Source of the DNA: Tissierella creatinophila DSM 6911
GTDB taxonomy: Bacteria > Bacillota > Clostridia > Tissierellales > Tissierellaceae
DNA length: 50,113 bases
Assembly: GCF_001940565.1 (NCBI RefSeq)
Contig: NZ_LTDM01000009.1
Location: 1-50,113 of the forward strand
Reading direction: 5' to 3'
In this document: one piece after another, positions 35,503-44,736 of the stretch
Layout of the letters: each line of letters starts with the position of its first letter
Numbering within the stretch: position 1 is the first letter of the stretch
Made by a program: the position numbers and the translations under genes
The notes under the pieces: model-generated
The model's input: only the letters and a program-made list of their open reading frames with translations
Told to the model about the DNA's origin: nothing
Database searches by the model: none

Positions 35503-36729
35503 ATGAACCATATTTTTATAGATTCAGATGAAGAAAAAAATTATATAGCAATAGTAGAAGATGAAATATTGGTAGAATATTTTGTTGAAGAAAAAACTCA
35601 AAAAAAGACACTAGGTAACATATATAGAGGTAGAGTTGAAAATGTTTTAAGAGGTATGCAGGCAGCTTTTGTAAATATAGGAGAAGGGAAAAATGCGTAT
35701 CTTTATTTAACTGATGCTTTAAATCATGAAGAAAAGTTTTCGGATAAAAAGCATTCTATTGAAGATATACTAAAAATAGGTGATGAAGTAATAGTTCAAG
35801 TTATAAAGGAGCCTTTAGGCAATAAAGGGTCAAAGATAAGTACTAATTTAACATTTACGGGTAGATATATAGTGCTTACTCCTTCTCAAAAGGGAATAAA
35901 TATTTCAAAAAAGATAAAAAATAGTGAAGAAATAGAAAGACTTAAACAAATAGGAAAGAGTTTTGAAAAAGATGATGTGGGAGTTATTTTCAGAACAGTT
36001 TCTAATGGAATAAATGAAGAAACGATTTTAGAAGAATACAGTACACTTTTAAGTTCGTATAAAAAAGTAGAGGGACAAAGAAATTTTCTTCCAACTCCAA
36101 AACTTATATATAGGGAAACGGATTTAATTCAAAAGATAGTTATAGATAATTTTAATGAAAAAGATTATAAAATAACTGTAAGTAGCAAAGAAGTATATGA
36201 AAAATTATTAGAATTAGAAGAGAGTTTAAATGTACCTATAAAAGAAAAAGTCACCTTAGATTTAGACTTTGATTTTAAATATGATAATACTATACAAAAG
36301 GGATTAAAAATAGCACTTTCAAGAAATGTTAAATTAAAAAGTGGGGGAACCATAGTCATAGATTCTACTGAAGCTTTAACAGCTATAGATGTAAATACTC
36401 ATAAATATGTTGGTGCTTTATCACTAGATGATACTATATTAAAAACTAATTTAGAAGCAGCAGAAGAAATAGCAAAGCAACTAAGGCTTAGAAATATAGG
36501 AGGAATTATAATACTAGATTTTATAGATATGAAATCTAGTAAGGATATAGATAGATTAATGAATACATTGGAAGGATGTTTTTCTAAAGATAAAAACAAA
36601 CCATATATAGTAGATATAACAAAGCTTGGTCTTATAGAAGTTACAAGAAAAAAGGAGAGACCTACATTGGAATCAGAAATTTTAAGTAAATGCCCTACTT
36701 GTGAAGGTCGAGGAAGAATAAAAAAATAA
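35503..36729 (+). CDS. rng: Ribonuclease G/E
   Basis: 408 residues. The S1 domain (about 35-125) has LGNIYRGRVENVLRGMQAAFVNIG in pieces; the catalytic DNase I-like half has the metal-binding pair in TAIDVNTHKY and ILDFIDMKS. The C-terminal CPTCEGRG is the zinc-link of the RNase E/G family. It cleaves single-stranded AU-rich RNA in 16S and mRNA processing. Position directly before the rplU leader is typical of Firmicutes. RBS GGGAGAG precedes ATG 35503. Confidence 0.95.
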   Translation: MNHIFIDSDEEKNYIAIVEDEILVEYFVEEKTQKKTLGNIYRGRVENVLRGMQAAFVNIGEGKNAYLYLTDALNHEEKFSDKKHSIEDILKIGDEVIVQVIKEPLGNKGSKISTNLTFTGRYIVLTPSQKGINISKKIKNSEEIERLKQIGKSFEKDDVGVIFRTVSNGINEETILEEYSTLLSSYKKVEGQRNFLPTPKLIYRETDLIQKIVIDNFNEKDYKITVSSKEVYEKLLELEESLNVPIKEKVTLDLDFDFKYDNTIQKGLKIALSRNVKLKSGGTIVIDSTEALTAIDVNTHKYVGALSLDDTILKTNLEAAEEIAKQLRLRNIGGIIILDFIDMKSSKDIDRLMNTLEGCFSKDKNKPYIVDITKLGLIEVTRKKERPTLESEILSKCPTCEGRGRIKK

Positions 36730-36768
36730 TTTGTTGACAACCCCTTTTAGATTTGATAGAATATTAAG

Positions 36769-36847
36769 GTATGAAGCCGCTCAGTGTGGGTCTTAAGTGA
36801 AATTCACCTAACATTGGCGAGACTTGGTTAGAGGAGGTGCCGTCATA
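36769..36847 (+). ncRNA. Ribosomal protein L21 leader
   Basis: The stretch from GTATGAAGCCGCTCAGTGTG through GGAGGTGCCGTCATA before rplU carries the recognisable L21-leader core CCGCTCAGTGTGGGT and the second helix GGCGAGACTTGG. It folds into a stem-loop that in Firmicutes is thought to bind L21 and regulate rplU-prp-rpmA. A weak promoter (TTGACA at 36734-36739, -10 about 36755-36762, TAGAAT) stands just upstream. Family assignment is from recognition of the motif, not a search. Confidence 0.85.
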
Positions 36848-37159
36848 ATGTATGCTGTTATAGAAACAGGTGGAAAGCAATATAGAGTACAAGAAGGAGA
36901 TGTTCTTTTTGTAGAAAAATTAGACGCAAACGAAGGAGATACTATAAACTTTGATAAAGTTCTTCTTATGTCTAAAGATGGTGATGTAGTTGCTGGTAAG
37001 CCATATGTAGAAAATGCTAAAGTAGAAGCTAGTGTTTTAGAACAAGGAAAAGCTAAGAAAATTATAGTTTTCAAGTATAAAGCTAAGAAAAACTATAGAA
37101 AGAAAAAAGGACATCGTCAACCATTTACTAAAGTAAAAGTTGGAGCGATTGTTGGTTAA
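36848..37159 (+). CDS. rplU: 50S ribosomal protein L21
   Basis: 103 residues: [17 protein letters not shown] at the N-terminus and [14 protein letters not shown] at the C-terminus are standard L21 blocks. ATG 36848 gives the usual L21 start; the frame is open further upstream (to 36824) but that part lies in the leader. RBS AGAGGAGGTG is at 36831-36840. Cotranscribed with prp and rpmA. Confidence 0.98.
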   Translation: MYAVIETGGKQYRVQEGDVLFVEKLDANEGDTINFDKVLLMSKDGDVVAGKPYVENAKVEASVLEQGKAKKIIVFKYKAKKNYRKKKGHRQPFTKVKVGAIVG

Positions 37160-37161
37160 TT

Positions 37162-37515
37162 ATGATTAAAATTAAGTTATTTAGCGATTCTTTGGGAAAC
37201 ATCAAAAGTTATGATATAAAGGGCCATGCAAACTTTGCTCCGTTTGGAGAAGATATAGTATGTGCTGCAATTTCTGTATTATCTCAGACAACACTTATGG
37301 GACTTGTAGAAGTTTTACAATTACAAAGAAATGAAATTTTTTATAAAATAGATGAGGATACTGGATACTTAAATGTAGAATTAAAGAATGTAAAAAATGA
37401 GAGAGTTTTAGAGAAGACTCAAATACTTTTGCAAACTTTTAAACTGGGAATTGAATCAATTCGGGAAAATTATCCTGGAAACGTAAAAATAGAGTACAGG
37501 AGGTGCGATAGATGA
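37162..37515 (+). CDS. prp: Ribosomal-processing cysteine protease Prp
   Basis: 117 residues. The catalytic pair sits in [18 protein letters not shown], with the family histidine and cysteine in the order H-x8-D-I-V-C-A. Prp removes the N-terminal extension of L27 in Firmicutes. It lies two bases after rplU and overlaps rpmA by four bases (ATGA). The target site is visible in the neighbouring L27. Confidence 0.95.
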   Translation: MIKIKLFSDSLGNIKSYDIKGHANFAPFGEDIVCAAISVLSQTTLMGLVEVLQLQRNEIFYKIDEDTGYLNVELKNVKNERVLEKTQILLQTFKLGIESIRENYPGNVKIEYRRCDR

Positions 37516-37805
37516 TTAAATTGAATTTACAATTATTTGCTTCTAAAAAAGGAGTAGGTAGCTCAAGAAACGGTAGAGATAGTGAATCAAAAAGATTAGG
37601 TGTTAAAAGAGGAGACGGCCAATTCGTTTTATCAGGAAATATCCTAGTAAGACAAAGAGGAACTAAAATCCATCCTGGCACTAATGTAGGTAAAGGAAGC
37701 GACGATACTTTATTTGCTACTACAGATGGAGTAGTTAAATTTGAAAGATTAGGCAAGGATAGAAAAAAGGTTAGTGTATATCCTGCTGCAGAAGAGTTAG
37801 CATAA
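37512..37805 (+). CDS. rpmA: 50S ribosomal protein L27 with cleavable N-terminus
   Basis: 97 residues. The first residues MIKLNLQLF precede [15 protein letters not shown]; cleavage by Prp after F9 exposes the conserved ASKKG start, which reaches the peptidyl-transferase centre. The rest is standard L27 ([28 protein letters not shown]). Overlap with prp ensures coupled synthesis of protease and substrate. RBS AGGAGGTG. Confidence 0.98.
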   Translation: MIKLNLQLFASKKGVGSSRNGRDSESKRLGVKRGDGQFVLSGNILVRQRGTKIHPGTNVGKGSDDTLFATTDGVVKFERLGKDRKKVSVYPAAEELA

Positions 37806-37838
37806 AATAAGCTTACCTAATGGTAAGCTTATTTTTTT
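37805..37838 (+). terminator. Terminator after rpmA
   Basis: AATAAGCTTACC and GGTAAGCTTATT flank TAAT with a following run of seven T, right after the rpmA stop. Confidence 0.93.
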
Positions 37839-37931
37839 AAATTTATTTAATAAAGATTAGATAATAGTGAGATACTATTTATAGACTGGGTAAAAGATAA
37901 AGATATAAGTATCTAATGTAAGGGTGATAAA

Positions 37932-39194
37932 ATGTTTATAGATAAAGCCAAGATTCACATAAAAGGTGGTAAGGGTGGTAACGGTATAGTAGCATGGAGA
38001 AGAGAAAAATTCGAACCCTCTGGAGGTCCATATGGTGGCGATGGAGGTAATGGAGGTTCTATCATCTTAAAGGCTGATGAAGGAATAAGAACTCTTATGG
38101 ATTTTAGATATAAGAGAAACTATTCTGGAGAAAATGGTGAAGATGGTAGAACCAAAAAACAGTTTGGAAAAGCTGGAGAAAATATAACGATTAAAGTTCC
38201 AGTTGGGACAATAGTTAAAGATGAGCCTACTGGAAAAGTTATAGTAGATTTAAAAGAAAAGGGACAAGAATTTGTTATTGCTAGGGGTGGTAGAGGAGGC
38301 AGAGGTAATGCTAAATTTGCAACTGCTACAAGACAGGCTCCAGGATTTGCAGAACCTGGTACAAAAGGAAAAGAAAGAGATATAGTTCTTGAATTAAAGC
38401 TTTTGGCAGATGTGGGACTTATAGGATTTCCAAATGTAGGGAAATCTACATTCTTATCCATGGTATCGGCTGCTAAACCTAAAATAGCAAATTATCATTT
38501 CACAACCTTAAAACCAAATTTAGGAGTAGTAAGGGTAGCAGAAGAGAAAAGTTTTGTTATAGCGGATATCCCTGGATTAATAGAAGGTGCATCTACGGGA
38601 GTAGGACTTGGGCATGAGTTTTTAAGGCATGTTGAAAGAACGAGGGTATTAGTTCATATATTAGATGTTTCTGGTATAGAAGGAAGAGATCCTGTTAAAG
38701 ATTATTATACTATAATGGAAGAACTTATAGAATACAATCCAAAGCTTAAAGATAAACCTCAGATAATTGTAGGAAATAAGATGGATATTCCAGGAGCCAA
38801 AGAGGGTCTTAAAAAGCTTCAAGAAGAGTTTAAAGATCAAACTATTTATTCTCTTTCTGCGGCCACAAGTCAAGGGGTAGAAGAGTTAAAATATGCTATA
38901 TGGAATGTACTTTCTAATACAGAAATAGAATATGACAGTTTTGATGATGAAATGTATGAAGAAGTTTATGAAGAAAGAGAAGTAATAGTTAAAAAAGAGG
39001 ATGAAGAATATATTGTAGAAGGTGAAAGTGTAGAGCATCTTCTTGAATCTGTATATTTTGATGATGTAGATTCTTTAAGACATTTCCAAGAAACTCTAAG
39101 AAAAATGGGTATCATAGAAAGACTTGAAGAGCTTGGAATACAAGAAGGAGAAACTGTTTTAATTGGTGGATATGAATTTGAATTCTTTCACTAA
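37932..39194 (+). CDS. obgE: GTPase ObgE/CgtA
   Basis: 420 residues in three domains: glycine-rich Obg fold (1-158, VAWRREKFEPSGGPYGGDGG), G domain with P-loop GFPNVGKST (near 167), DIPGLIEGAS and VGNKMDIPG (NKxD), and a C-terminal OCT domain (about 345-420, FQETLRKMGIIERLEELG). It acts in late 50S assembly and stress control. RBS AGGGTGA precedes ATG 37932. Confidence 0.97.
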   Translation: MFIDKAKIHIKGGKGGNGIVAWRREKFEPSGGPYGGDGGNGGSIILKADEGIRTLMDFRYKRNYSGENGEDGRTKKQFGKAGENITIKVPVGTIVKDEPTGKVIVDLKEKGQEFVIARGGRGGRGNAKFATATRQAPGFAEPGTKGKERDIVLELKLLADVGLIGFPNVGKSTFLSMVSAAKPKIANYHFTTLKPNLGVVRVAEEKSFVIADIPGLIEGASTGVGLGHEFLRHVERTRVLVHILDVSGIEGRDPVKDYYTIMEELIEYNPKLKDKPQIIVGNKMDIPGAKEGLKKLQEEFKDQTIYSLSAATSQGVEELKYAIWNVLSNTEIEYDSFDDEMYEEVYEEREVIVKKEDEEYIVEGESVEHLLESVYFDDVDSLRHFQETLRKMGIIERLEELGIQEGETVLIGGYEFEFFH

Positions 39195-39222
39195 AATAAA
39201 GAATTTTTAAAGGAGAAGGAAT

Positions 39223-39516
39223 ATGTTAACAGGAAAACAAAGAAGTTATTTAAAATCCTTGGCTCACAATTTAGACCCCTTATTTCAACTAGGGAAAAAT
39301 GGACTAAGTGATAATTTTATAAAAGAAGTAGATGTAGCTCTTGAAAACAGAGAATTGGTGAAGATAAATATATTAAACAATAATATGCTTGAGGCTGAAG
39401 AAGTTTCTCGCGAATTGGTAGAGACACTCGGAGCTGAATTTGTACAAAATATAGGCAATAAAGTTATTATCTATAGGGAGTCAGAAGAAAACAAAGAAAT
39501 AAATTTACCTAAATAA
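39223..39516 (+). CDS. yhbY: YhbY-family CRM-domain RNA-binding protein
   Basis: 97 residues forming one CRM domain: LTGKQRSYLKSLAHNL and FQLGKNGLSDNFIKEV, with the GxxG-like loop GKNG. It binds pre-50S particles. The obgE-yhbY-nadD-yqeK-rsfS order is a Firmicutes standard. RBS AAAGGAGAAGG. Confidence 0.93.
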   Translation: MLTGKQRSYLKSLAHNLDPLFQLGKNGLSDNFIKEVDVALENRELVKINILNNNMLEAEEVSRELVETLGAEFVQNIGNKVIIYRESEENKEINLPK

Positions 39517-39535
39517 TATTTTGGAGTGTTAGAAT

Positions 39536-40147
39536 ATGAAAATAGGGATAATGGGAGGAACCTTTAATCCAATTCACTTAGGACATCTAATATTAAGTGA
39601 ATATATAAGAGAGGGACTAAATTTAGATAAGATAATATTTATTCCCACAGGGCAACCTCCTCATAAAGATAATAGTAAAGTAATAGATGCTCTTCATAGA
39701 AAGGCTATGACAGAACTTTCAATTAAAGACAATCCATACTTTTTTTTATCTAATATAGAATTAGAAAGAAAATACAAAAGCTATACTATAGACACTATTA
39801 AAGAACTTAAAGAACAATATAAAGACGACACTTTGATTATGATAATAGGCACAGATTCTTTGATGAGTATAGAGTCGTGGAAAGATTCATCTGAGCTATT
39901 AAAGCAGATAGATTTTATAGTAGCAGATAGAATTTCAAGAGAAAAGGAAGATACAATAAAAGAGATAAAAAGGTTGAACTTGAAACATAGTATAGAAATA
40001 AAATATTTAGATATACCTCTCTTAGAGATTTCTTCTACTGAAATAAGAGATAGAGTAAGAAAAAACAAATCTATAAAATATTTGGTAAAAGAAAATGTCT
40101 ATAAATATATATTAGAAAATAATTTATATAAAGAAAACTTATATTAG
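39536..40147 (+). CDS. nadD: Nicotinate-nucleotide adenylyltransferase
   Basis: 203 residues, nucleotidyl-transferase fold. GGTFNPIHLGHL holds the HxGH motif, and ISSTEIRDRVR is the C-terminal ISSTxIR motif. It makes deamido-NAD from NaMN and ATP. GTGTTAGAAT leaves a weak RBS GGAGTG. Located 19 bases after yhbY. Confidence 0.95.
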   Translation: MKIGIMGGTFNPIHLGHLILSEYIREGLNLDKIIFIPTGQPPHKDNSKVIDALHRKAMTELSIKDNPYFFLSNIELERKYKSYTIDTIKELKEQYKDDTLIMIIGTDSLMSIESWKDSSELLKQIDFIVADRISREKEDTIKEIKRLNLKHSIEIKYLDIPLLEISSTEIRDRVRKNKSIKYLVKENVYKYILENNLYKENLY

Positions 40148-40211
40148 ATAAACTTTTCTAATGTAAGTTTTGACCTATCTAGCAAAGTCGGACAAATAGG
40201 AGGTGTATCTA

Positions 40212-40793
40212 TTGATAAAAGTTATAAAAAGAGACTTATTAAACAATATATCAAAAGATAGATATGATCATACTTTAAGAGTAGTGGAGGTATGTGAAAA
40301 GCTAGCTAGAACTTATGGAGAAGACTTAGAAAAAACTAAAATTGCAGCACTCCTCCATGATAGTGCTAAGTTTTCTTCTAAAGAAAAAGTTTTTGAAACT
40401 GCTAAATTATTAGGAGTTTTAGATGATGAAATTTATTTTTATAATAAAGAAATAATTCATGCTTCTCTTGGAGCAAAACTAGCAATAGATAAATACAATA
40501 TAACTGATAAAGATATACTAAACTCTATAAAATATCATACAACTGGTAGAAAAGATATGAGCCTTCTTGAAAAGATAATATTTATAGGGGATTATATAGA
40601 ACCTAGTAGAGAATTTAAAGGTATAGAAGAGATAAGAAATTTAGCATTTAAAGATCTAGATAGAAGTCTCTTGTTAGCTCTAAATGCTAATTTGAAGTTT
40701 TTATTGGAAAAAGAAAAACTTATATCAAAAGATACTATTGAAGCTAGAAATTACTTGATGATACAAAATCTAAATGAAAAAGGAGGAAATTAA
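40212..40793 (+). CDS. yqeK: YqeK-family HD-domain hydrolase
   Basis: 193 residues. The HD signature is spread over YDHTLRVVE, ALLHDSAKF and the later IIHASLGAKLA and YHTTGR. YqeK proteins split diadenosine tetraphosphate symmetrically. TTG 40212 is used because AGGAGGTG ends 6 bases before; the in-frame GTG at 40203 lies inside that RBS. It ends one base before rsfS. Confidence 0.92.
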   Translation: MIKVIKRDLLNNISKDRYDHTLRVVEVCEKLARTYGEDLEKTKIAALLHDSAKFSSKEKVFETAKLLGVLDDEIYFYNKEIIHASLGAKLAIDKYNITDKDILNSIKYHTTGRKDMSLLEKIIFIGDYIEPSREFKGIEEIRNLAFKDLDRSLLLALNANLKFLLEKEKLISKDTIEARNYLMIQNLNEKGGN

Positions 40794-41138
40794 ATGATAG
40801 ATGTCCAAGAAAAGTTGGAAATAATAAAAAAGGCTTGTGAAGAGAAGAAAGGTATAGACCTTAAGGTTTTAGATATAAAAGATTTAACTAGTATAGCAGA
40901 TTTCTTTGTAATAGTAAGTGCCAATGCATCTACTGGGGCTAAGGCTATAGCCGATGAGATAGATGATAAGCTAGGAGAGGCAGGATATGAAGAAATAAAA
41001 AAAGATGGTTATCAAGGTGGTAGGTGGATTTTGTTAGATCTTTCTGATATAATTGTTCATATCTTTCATAAAGAAGAGAGAGATTATTATAATCTAGAAA
41101 GATTATGGACTGAGAATTTAGAAACTAAAGAAGATTAA
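40794..41138 (+). CDS. rsfS: Ribosomal silencing factor RsfS
   Basis: 114 residues. [20 protein letters not shown] and [16 protein letters not shown] are the family signatures. It binds L14 to keep ribosomal subunits apart in starvation. The clostridial LytR/LCP gene often between yqeK and rsfS is absent here. Confidence 0.95.
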   Translation: MIDVQEKLEIIKKACEEKKGIDLKVLDIKDLTSIADFFVIVSANASTGAKAIADEIDDKLGEAGYEEIKKDGYQGGRWILLDLSDIIVHIFHKEERDYYNLERLWTENLETKED

Positions 41139-41160
41139 AAACAAAAGGGGATGGCAAAAA

Positions 41161-41541
41161 ATGTCAATAGAATTATTATCTACTAAAGAAGCTCCAGGAG
41201 CTGTAGGACCTTATTCTCAAGGAGTAAAAGCAGGAAATATGATATTTGTTTCAGGTCAACTTCCAATCAATCCCAAAACTGGTGAACTTTTAAAGGGAGA
41301 CATACAAGAACAAGCTAAAAGAAGCTTAGAAAATGTAAAAGCTATTTTAAAATCAGCTGGGGCAACTCTTGAAGATGTAGTAAAGGTAAATGTATCTGTA
41401 GTTGATATAAATCAGTTTTCTCTTATAAACGAAGTTTATGCTGAATATTTTTCAAATCATAAACCTGCAAGAGCATTAGTAGAAGTATCTAGACTTCCAC
41501 TTGGTGGAGAAATAGAAATAGAAGCTATAGCAGTAATATAG
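41161..41541 (+). CDS. ridA: RidA family enamine/imine deaminase
   Basis: 126 residues. [20 protein letters not shown], the R in [10 protein letters not shown] and the end [12 protein letters not shown] are RidA signatures. It hydrolyses reactive enamines made by PLP enzymes such as threonine dehydratase. RBS GGGGATGG precedes ATG 41161. A terminator shared with the convergent dac gene follows. Confidence 0.95.
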   Translation: MSIELLSTKEAPGAVGPYSQGVKAGNMIFVSGQLPINPKTGELLKGDIQEQAKRSLENVKAILKSAGATLEDVVKVNVSVVDINQFSLINEVYAEYFSNHKPARALVEVSRLPLGGEIEIEAIAVI

Positions 41542-41543
41542 TT

Positions 41544-41580
41544 AAAAAACCTCTTTACCATTATGGTAAAGAGGTTTTTT
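41544..41580. terminator. Bidirectional terminator between ridA and dac
   Basis: AAAAAACCTCTTTACC and GGTAAAGAGGTTTTTT flank ATTAT: a perfect 16-bp stem with A-run and T-run, serving both convergent genes. It just touches the dac stop. Confidence 0.95.
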
Positions 41581-42850
41581 AACTATATTTAGAATATCTA
41601 CTTCTTACATATTTTCTTTTTCTAAGAAGAAATAATCCCCTTATAGTAATCAGGACAACGATTAAGCTTATATACCACTTATCTAATAGAAGATTCACTA
41701 AATTATTTCTTGGAACAGACTTTATATCTATAGTTGAGACAATATCTTGTTTAGCTAGGAGACTTCCATCTAAATAGTATTCAGCGCTTCCTAAAACTTC
41801 GCCTTTAGCAATAGGAGGATCTATCTTATCTTTAAATTTTAAGTTTTTTTCTACTCGATTTACTTCATCATCTTTTAAAAGATAATAAACATCTCTATTT
41901 AAAACAGTGGAAACATAAGGAAGGGATCCATTTTCTATATTTAAATTTTCTATAAATTCGTTAGAACGACCTAAAAAAGTAGGGTTAAAGTTATTAAAAC
42001 CATAGTCAAGGAGTTTGTAAGTATCAGTATAAACTCCTATTTTGTCAGATTTAAGAATTACTGAAATCATATTCTTTCCATCCCTTTGGGCATAGCTTAT
42101 TAAACAACTTCCCGCTTCTGGTGTAGTTCCCGTTTTTAGACCCTTTATTCCATTATATCTAATAGGAACAATTTTACCATCTAAATCCATCTTTTCAATG
42201 CCATATAAGAACTTATTTGTAGTATGTATAAGTCTAGCCTCAGTTTTCTTATTTGTAGGAGGTATGGTATATTCACTTTTAGATACATATGTTCTAAACG
42301 ATTTGTTTTCCATAGCATATTTTGAGATTAAGTATAAATCATAAGCTGTAGTATAATGATTATCATCATGTAAACCGTTTGGATTTACAAAATTAGTGTT
42401 CACTGCCCCAAGTTCTTTTGCCTTTGCATTCATAAGCTCTACAAAGCCTTCTATAGAACCAGATATATGCTTTGCTATAGCCAAAGCTGCATCATTTGCA
42501 GAAGCTATTAAAAGAGCATTTAGTAGGTCTTCTAATCTTATCTCTTCATTATAATCAAGTGCTATATGGCTTCCATCAGTTAATTTTACTACCTCTTCAT
42601 CAATTTTAACCATATCATCCATATTTCCAAGTTCAATGGCAAGTATAGCAGTCATAACCTTAGTAGTACTAGCTGGATAAAATCTCTTAGTAGAATTTTT
42701 TTCATAAAGAATTCTATTAGAATCATAATCCATAAGTAATACCCCTTCACCTTTAAGATTTAAATTATTATCTCCAGCAAAACTTATAGAATTAAATAGC
42801 ATACTAAATATCATCAAAAATAAAAAACAGTTTGTGCAAAATCTTTTCAT
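41579..42850 (-). CDS. dacF: D-alanyl-D-alanine carboxypeptidase (DacF-like)
   Basis: 423 residues. A signal peptide (about 1-25, ending SISFA) precedes the S11 peptidase domain with the serine in PASTTK, SAN in IASANDAA and KTG in GLKTGTTPE. A C-terminal beta domain and membrane helix (WYISLIVVLITIRG) follow. It trims the last D-Ala of the stem peptide. The start is ATG 42850 behind GGAAGGTG; an upstream in-frame codon at 42880 would place the RBS inside the gene. In sporeformers DacF is forespore-specific, but the vegetative homologue is equally likely. Confidence 0.93.
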   Translation of the reverse strand: MKRFCTNCFLFLMIFSMLFNSISFAGDNNLNLKGEGVLLMDYDSNRILYEKNSTKRFYPASTTKVMTAILAIELGNMDDMVKIDEEVVKLTDGSHIALDYNEEIRLEDLLNALLIASANDAALAIAKHISGSIEGFVELMNAKAKELGAVNTNFVNPNGLHDDNHYTTAYDLYLISKYAMENKSFRTYVSKSEYTIPPTNKKTEARLIHTTNKFLYGIEKMDLDGKIVPIRYNGIKGLKTGTTPEAGSCLISYAQRDGKNMISVILKSDKIGVYTDTYKLLDYGFNNFNPTFLGRSNEFIENLNIENGSLPYVSTVLNRDVYYLLKDDEVNRVEKNLKFKDKIDPPIAKGEVLGSAEYYLDGSLLAKQDIVSTIDIKSVPRNNLVNLLLDKWYISLIVVLITIRGLFLLRKRKYVRSRYSKYS

Positions 42851-42994
42851 TTTTTCACCTTCCTTTTGTAGTAATATCATTATATCAAAAAAACAATTAA
42901 AACTTAATAGTTTATTTAATAATATTAAAGGAAAAAAGGGAAAAATGTAGAATTATATAAATATAGATAAAATTTAAGAGGAAGAGGGATAAAA

Positions 42995-43672
42995 TTGAAG
43001 ACATACTTTACAAAAAAGGAACAAATAGTTATACTTATAGTTATTGGGCTTATAGTATCTATATTGGGATTTAAGTTTTTCTCTAGTAAGTTTATAGCAA
43101 AGGAGAAAGACCTAGATGATATAATTGTAAATACTGATAAAGCCAATAATGAAATCAATGTAGAAAATGACAAAATAGGGCAAGAAGATGGACAAACAAA
43201 AGAAGAAACCCTTCAAGAAGATATAATAGTTCATATAAGTGGTCAAGTTAAAAACCCTGGGATTGTAGAACTTAGCCTTGGGAAAAGACTTATAGACGCA
43301 GTTGAATTATTAGGAGGTTTAACTCCAGATGCAGATGGTGATAGAATAAACTTAGCTAAAAAACTTCAAGATGAGGAAAAAATATATATACCAAAGATAG
43401 GTGAAGAGGTAGATATAACTTTAGTAGAAACTGTAATGCCTACAAATGAAACATCAGGAAATAACACTCAAAATAGTACAGAAAAAATTGATATAAATAT
43501 ATGTACAAAAGAAGATTTAAATACCCTACCTGGTATCGGTGATGTCCTTGCCACTAGAATTATAGAACATAGAGAAACAAATATTTTTAAAACTATAGAG
43601 GATATAATGAATGTATCTGGCATAGGGGCTAAAAAATTTGAAGGATTGAAAGATCTTATAATAGTAAAGTGA
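42995..43672 (+). CDS. comEA: ComEA-family helix-hairpin-helix protein
   Basis: 225 residues. Membrane helix about 12-28, a long acidic linker, an SLBB domain (IIVHISGQVKNPGIVEL), a second linker, then a double helix-hairpin-helix: INICTKEDLNTLPGIGDVLATRII in parts, and MNVSGIGAKKFEGLKDLI. In competent bacteria it is the surface DNA receptor. Neither comEB nor comEC follows here. TTG 42995 behind GAGGAAGAGGG is the start. It lies just before selD. Confidence 0.9.
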   Translation: MKTYFTKKEQIVILIVIGLIVSILGFKFFSSKFIAKEKDLDDIIVNTDKANNEINVENDKIGQEDGQTKEETLQEDIIVHISGQVKNPGIVELSLGKRLIDAVELLGGLTPDADGDRINLAKKLQDEEKIYIPKIGEEVDITLVETVMPTNETSGNNTQNSTEKIDINICTKEDLNTLPGIGDVLATRIIEHRETNIFKTIEDIMNVSGIGAKKFEGLKDLIIVK

Positions 43673-43681
43673 GGTAATATA

Positions 43682-44716
43682 ATGGGAAAAAGACTTACAG
43701 AATTAACAAAAACTTCGGGCTGAGCTGGTAAAATCGGTCCCGATATATTGTCGCAAGTTTTGCGACATCTACCTAAAATACAAGATGAAAATTTAATAGT
43801 AGGACTTGATACTGCAGATGATGCTGCGGTATATAAAATAAATGAAGATTTAGCAATTATTCAAACCTTGGATTTTTTTACTCCAGTAGTAGATGATCCA
43901 TATACATTTGGGCAAATAGCCGCTGCGAATTCACTAAGTGATATATATGCTATGGGCGGAGAGCCTAAACTTTGTATGAATATAGTTTGTTTTCCTGATT
44001 GTTTAAATCCTGAAATTTTAACTGAAATCTTAAAGGGTGGTTTTGATAAGGTAAAAGAATCAGGTGCATTGTTAGTAGGAGGTCACTCTGTATCAGATGA
44101 TGAGCCAAAATATGGACTATCTATTACAGGTTTTGTAAATCCTAAAAAAGTACTTACTAATAGTAATGCTAAAGTAGGAGATGTGCTTATAATTACAAAG
44201 CCATTGGGACTTGGAATTATAAATACTGCTATAAAAGGTGAAATAGCAGATGCGGAGACTTATAAAATCGCAGTAGAAGTTATGACTACATTGAATAAAT
44301 TTGGAAAAGAAGCTATTGAAGGAATAGTTGGAGTAAATAGTGTGACAGACATTACAGGCTTTGGTCTTTTAGGACATGCTCTTGAAATGGCTGAGGGAAG
44401 TGATGTAACGATAAATATAAACTATAAATCAATACCTTTAATTAAAAACTCATTAGAATATGCACGAATGGGATTAGTACCTGCCGGTACTTACGCAAAT
44501 AAAACTCATATAGGAGATAAAGTTTTATTTGAAGAGAATGTGCCAGAGGATATAAAAGATGTTCTATATGATCCTCAAACATCAGGAGGACTAATGATAT
44601 CTGTATCAAAAGAAGACTCAAAACAAGTGCTAGAAAGGCTCAAAAGTTCAAGACTTCCCTATGGTATAATTGGAGAGGTGCAAAAATACGAAAAGAACTT
44701 TATAAATGTTAAATAA
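43682..44716 (+). CDS. selD: Selenide, water dikinase - itself a selenoprotein (UGA-recoded)
   Basis: 344 residues including Sec. The ATG at 43682 begins [13 protein letters not shown], then an in-frame TGA at 43721-43723 (residue 14), then [13 protein letters not shown], continuous with the rest. This is the active-site position occupied by Cys or Sec in SelD (TSG-U/C-AxKIGP). The conserved lysine follows in AGKIG. Then [23 protein letters not shown] and [11 protein letters not shown] are typical. It makes selenophosphate from selenide and ATP. An ORF finder that stops at TGA would start near 43748 and lose the catalytic end. Neighbours selA, selB and selC confirm Sec use. Confidence 0.95.
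43749..43767 (+). promoter_or_regulatory. Probable bacterial SECIS hairpin of selD
   Basis: TGTCGCAA-GTT-TTGCGACA: an 8-bp perfect stem with a 3-base loop beginning GU, 33 bases between the UGA and the loop. Bacterial SECIS elements have a short apical stem and a G near the start of the loop, 16-37 bases after the UGA. SelB's C-terminal winged helix binds this loop. Structure seen directly; function inferred. Confidence 0.7.
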
Positions 44717-44736
44717 TATAAATAGGAAGTGATCTT

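Noticed and set aside
34855-35511. 218-codon minus-strand frame opposite the DUF2344 gene
   Set aside because: Serine/leucine/isoleucine-rich antisense shadow of an AT-rich gene; the plus strand has a clear family member.
43721-43723. TGA in selD as a nonsense mutation or frameshift
   Set aside because: The residue is the known Cys/Sec position, both sides match the family in the same frame, a SECIS-like hairpin follows and the full Sec machinery is adjacent.
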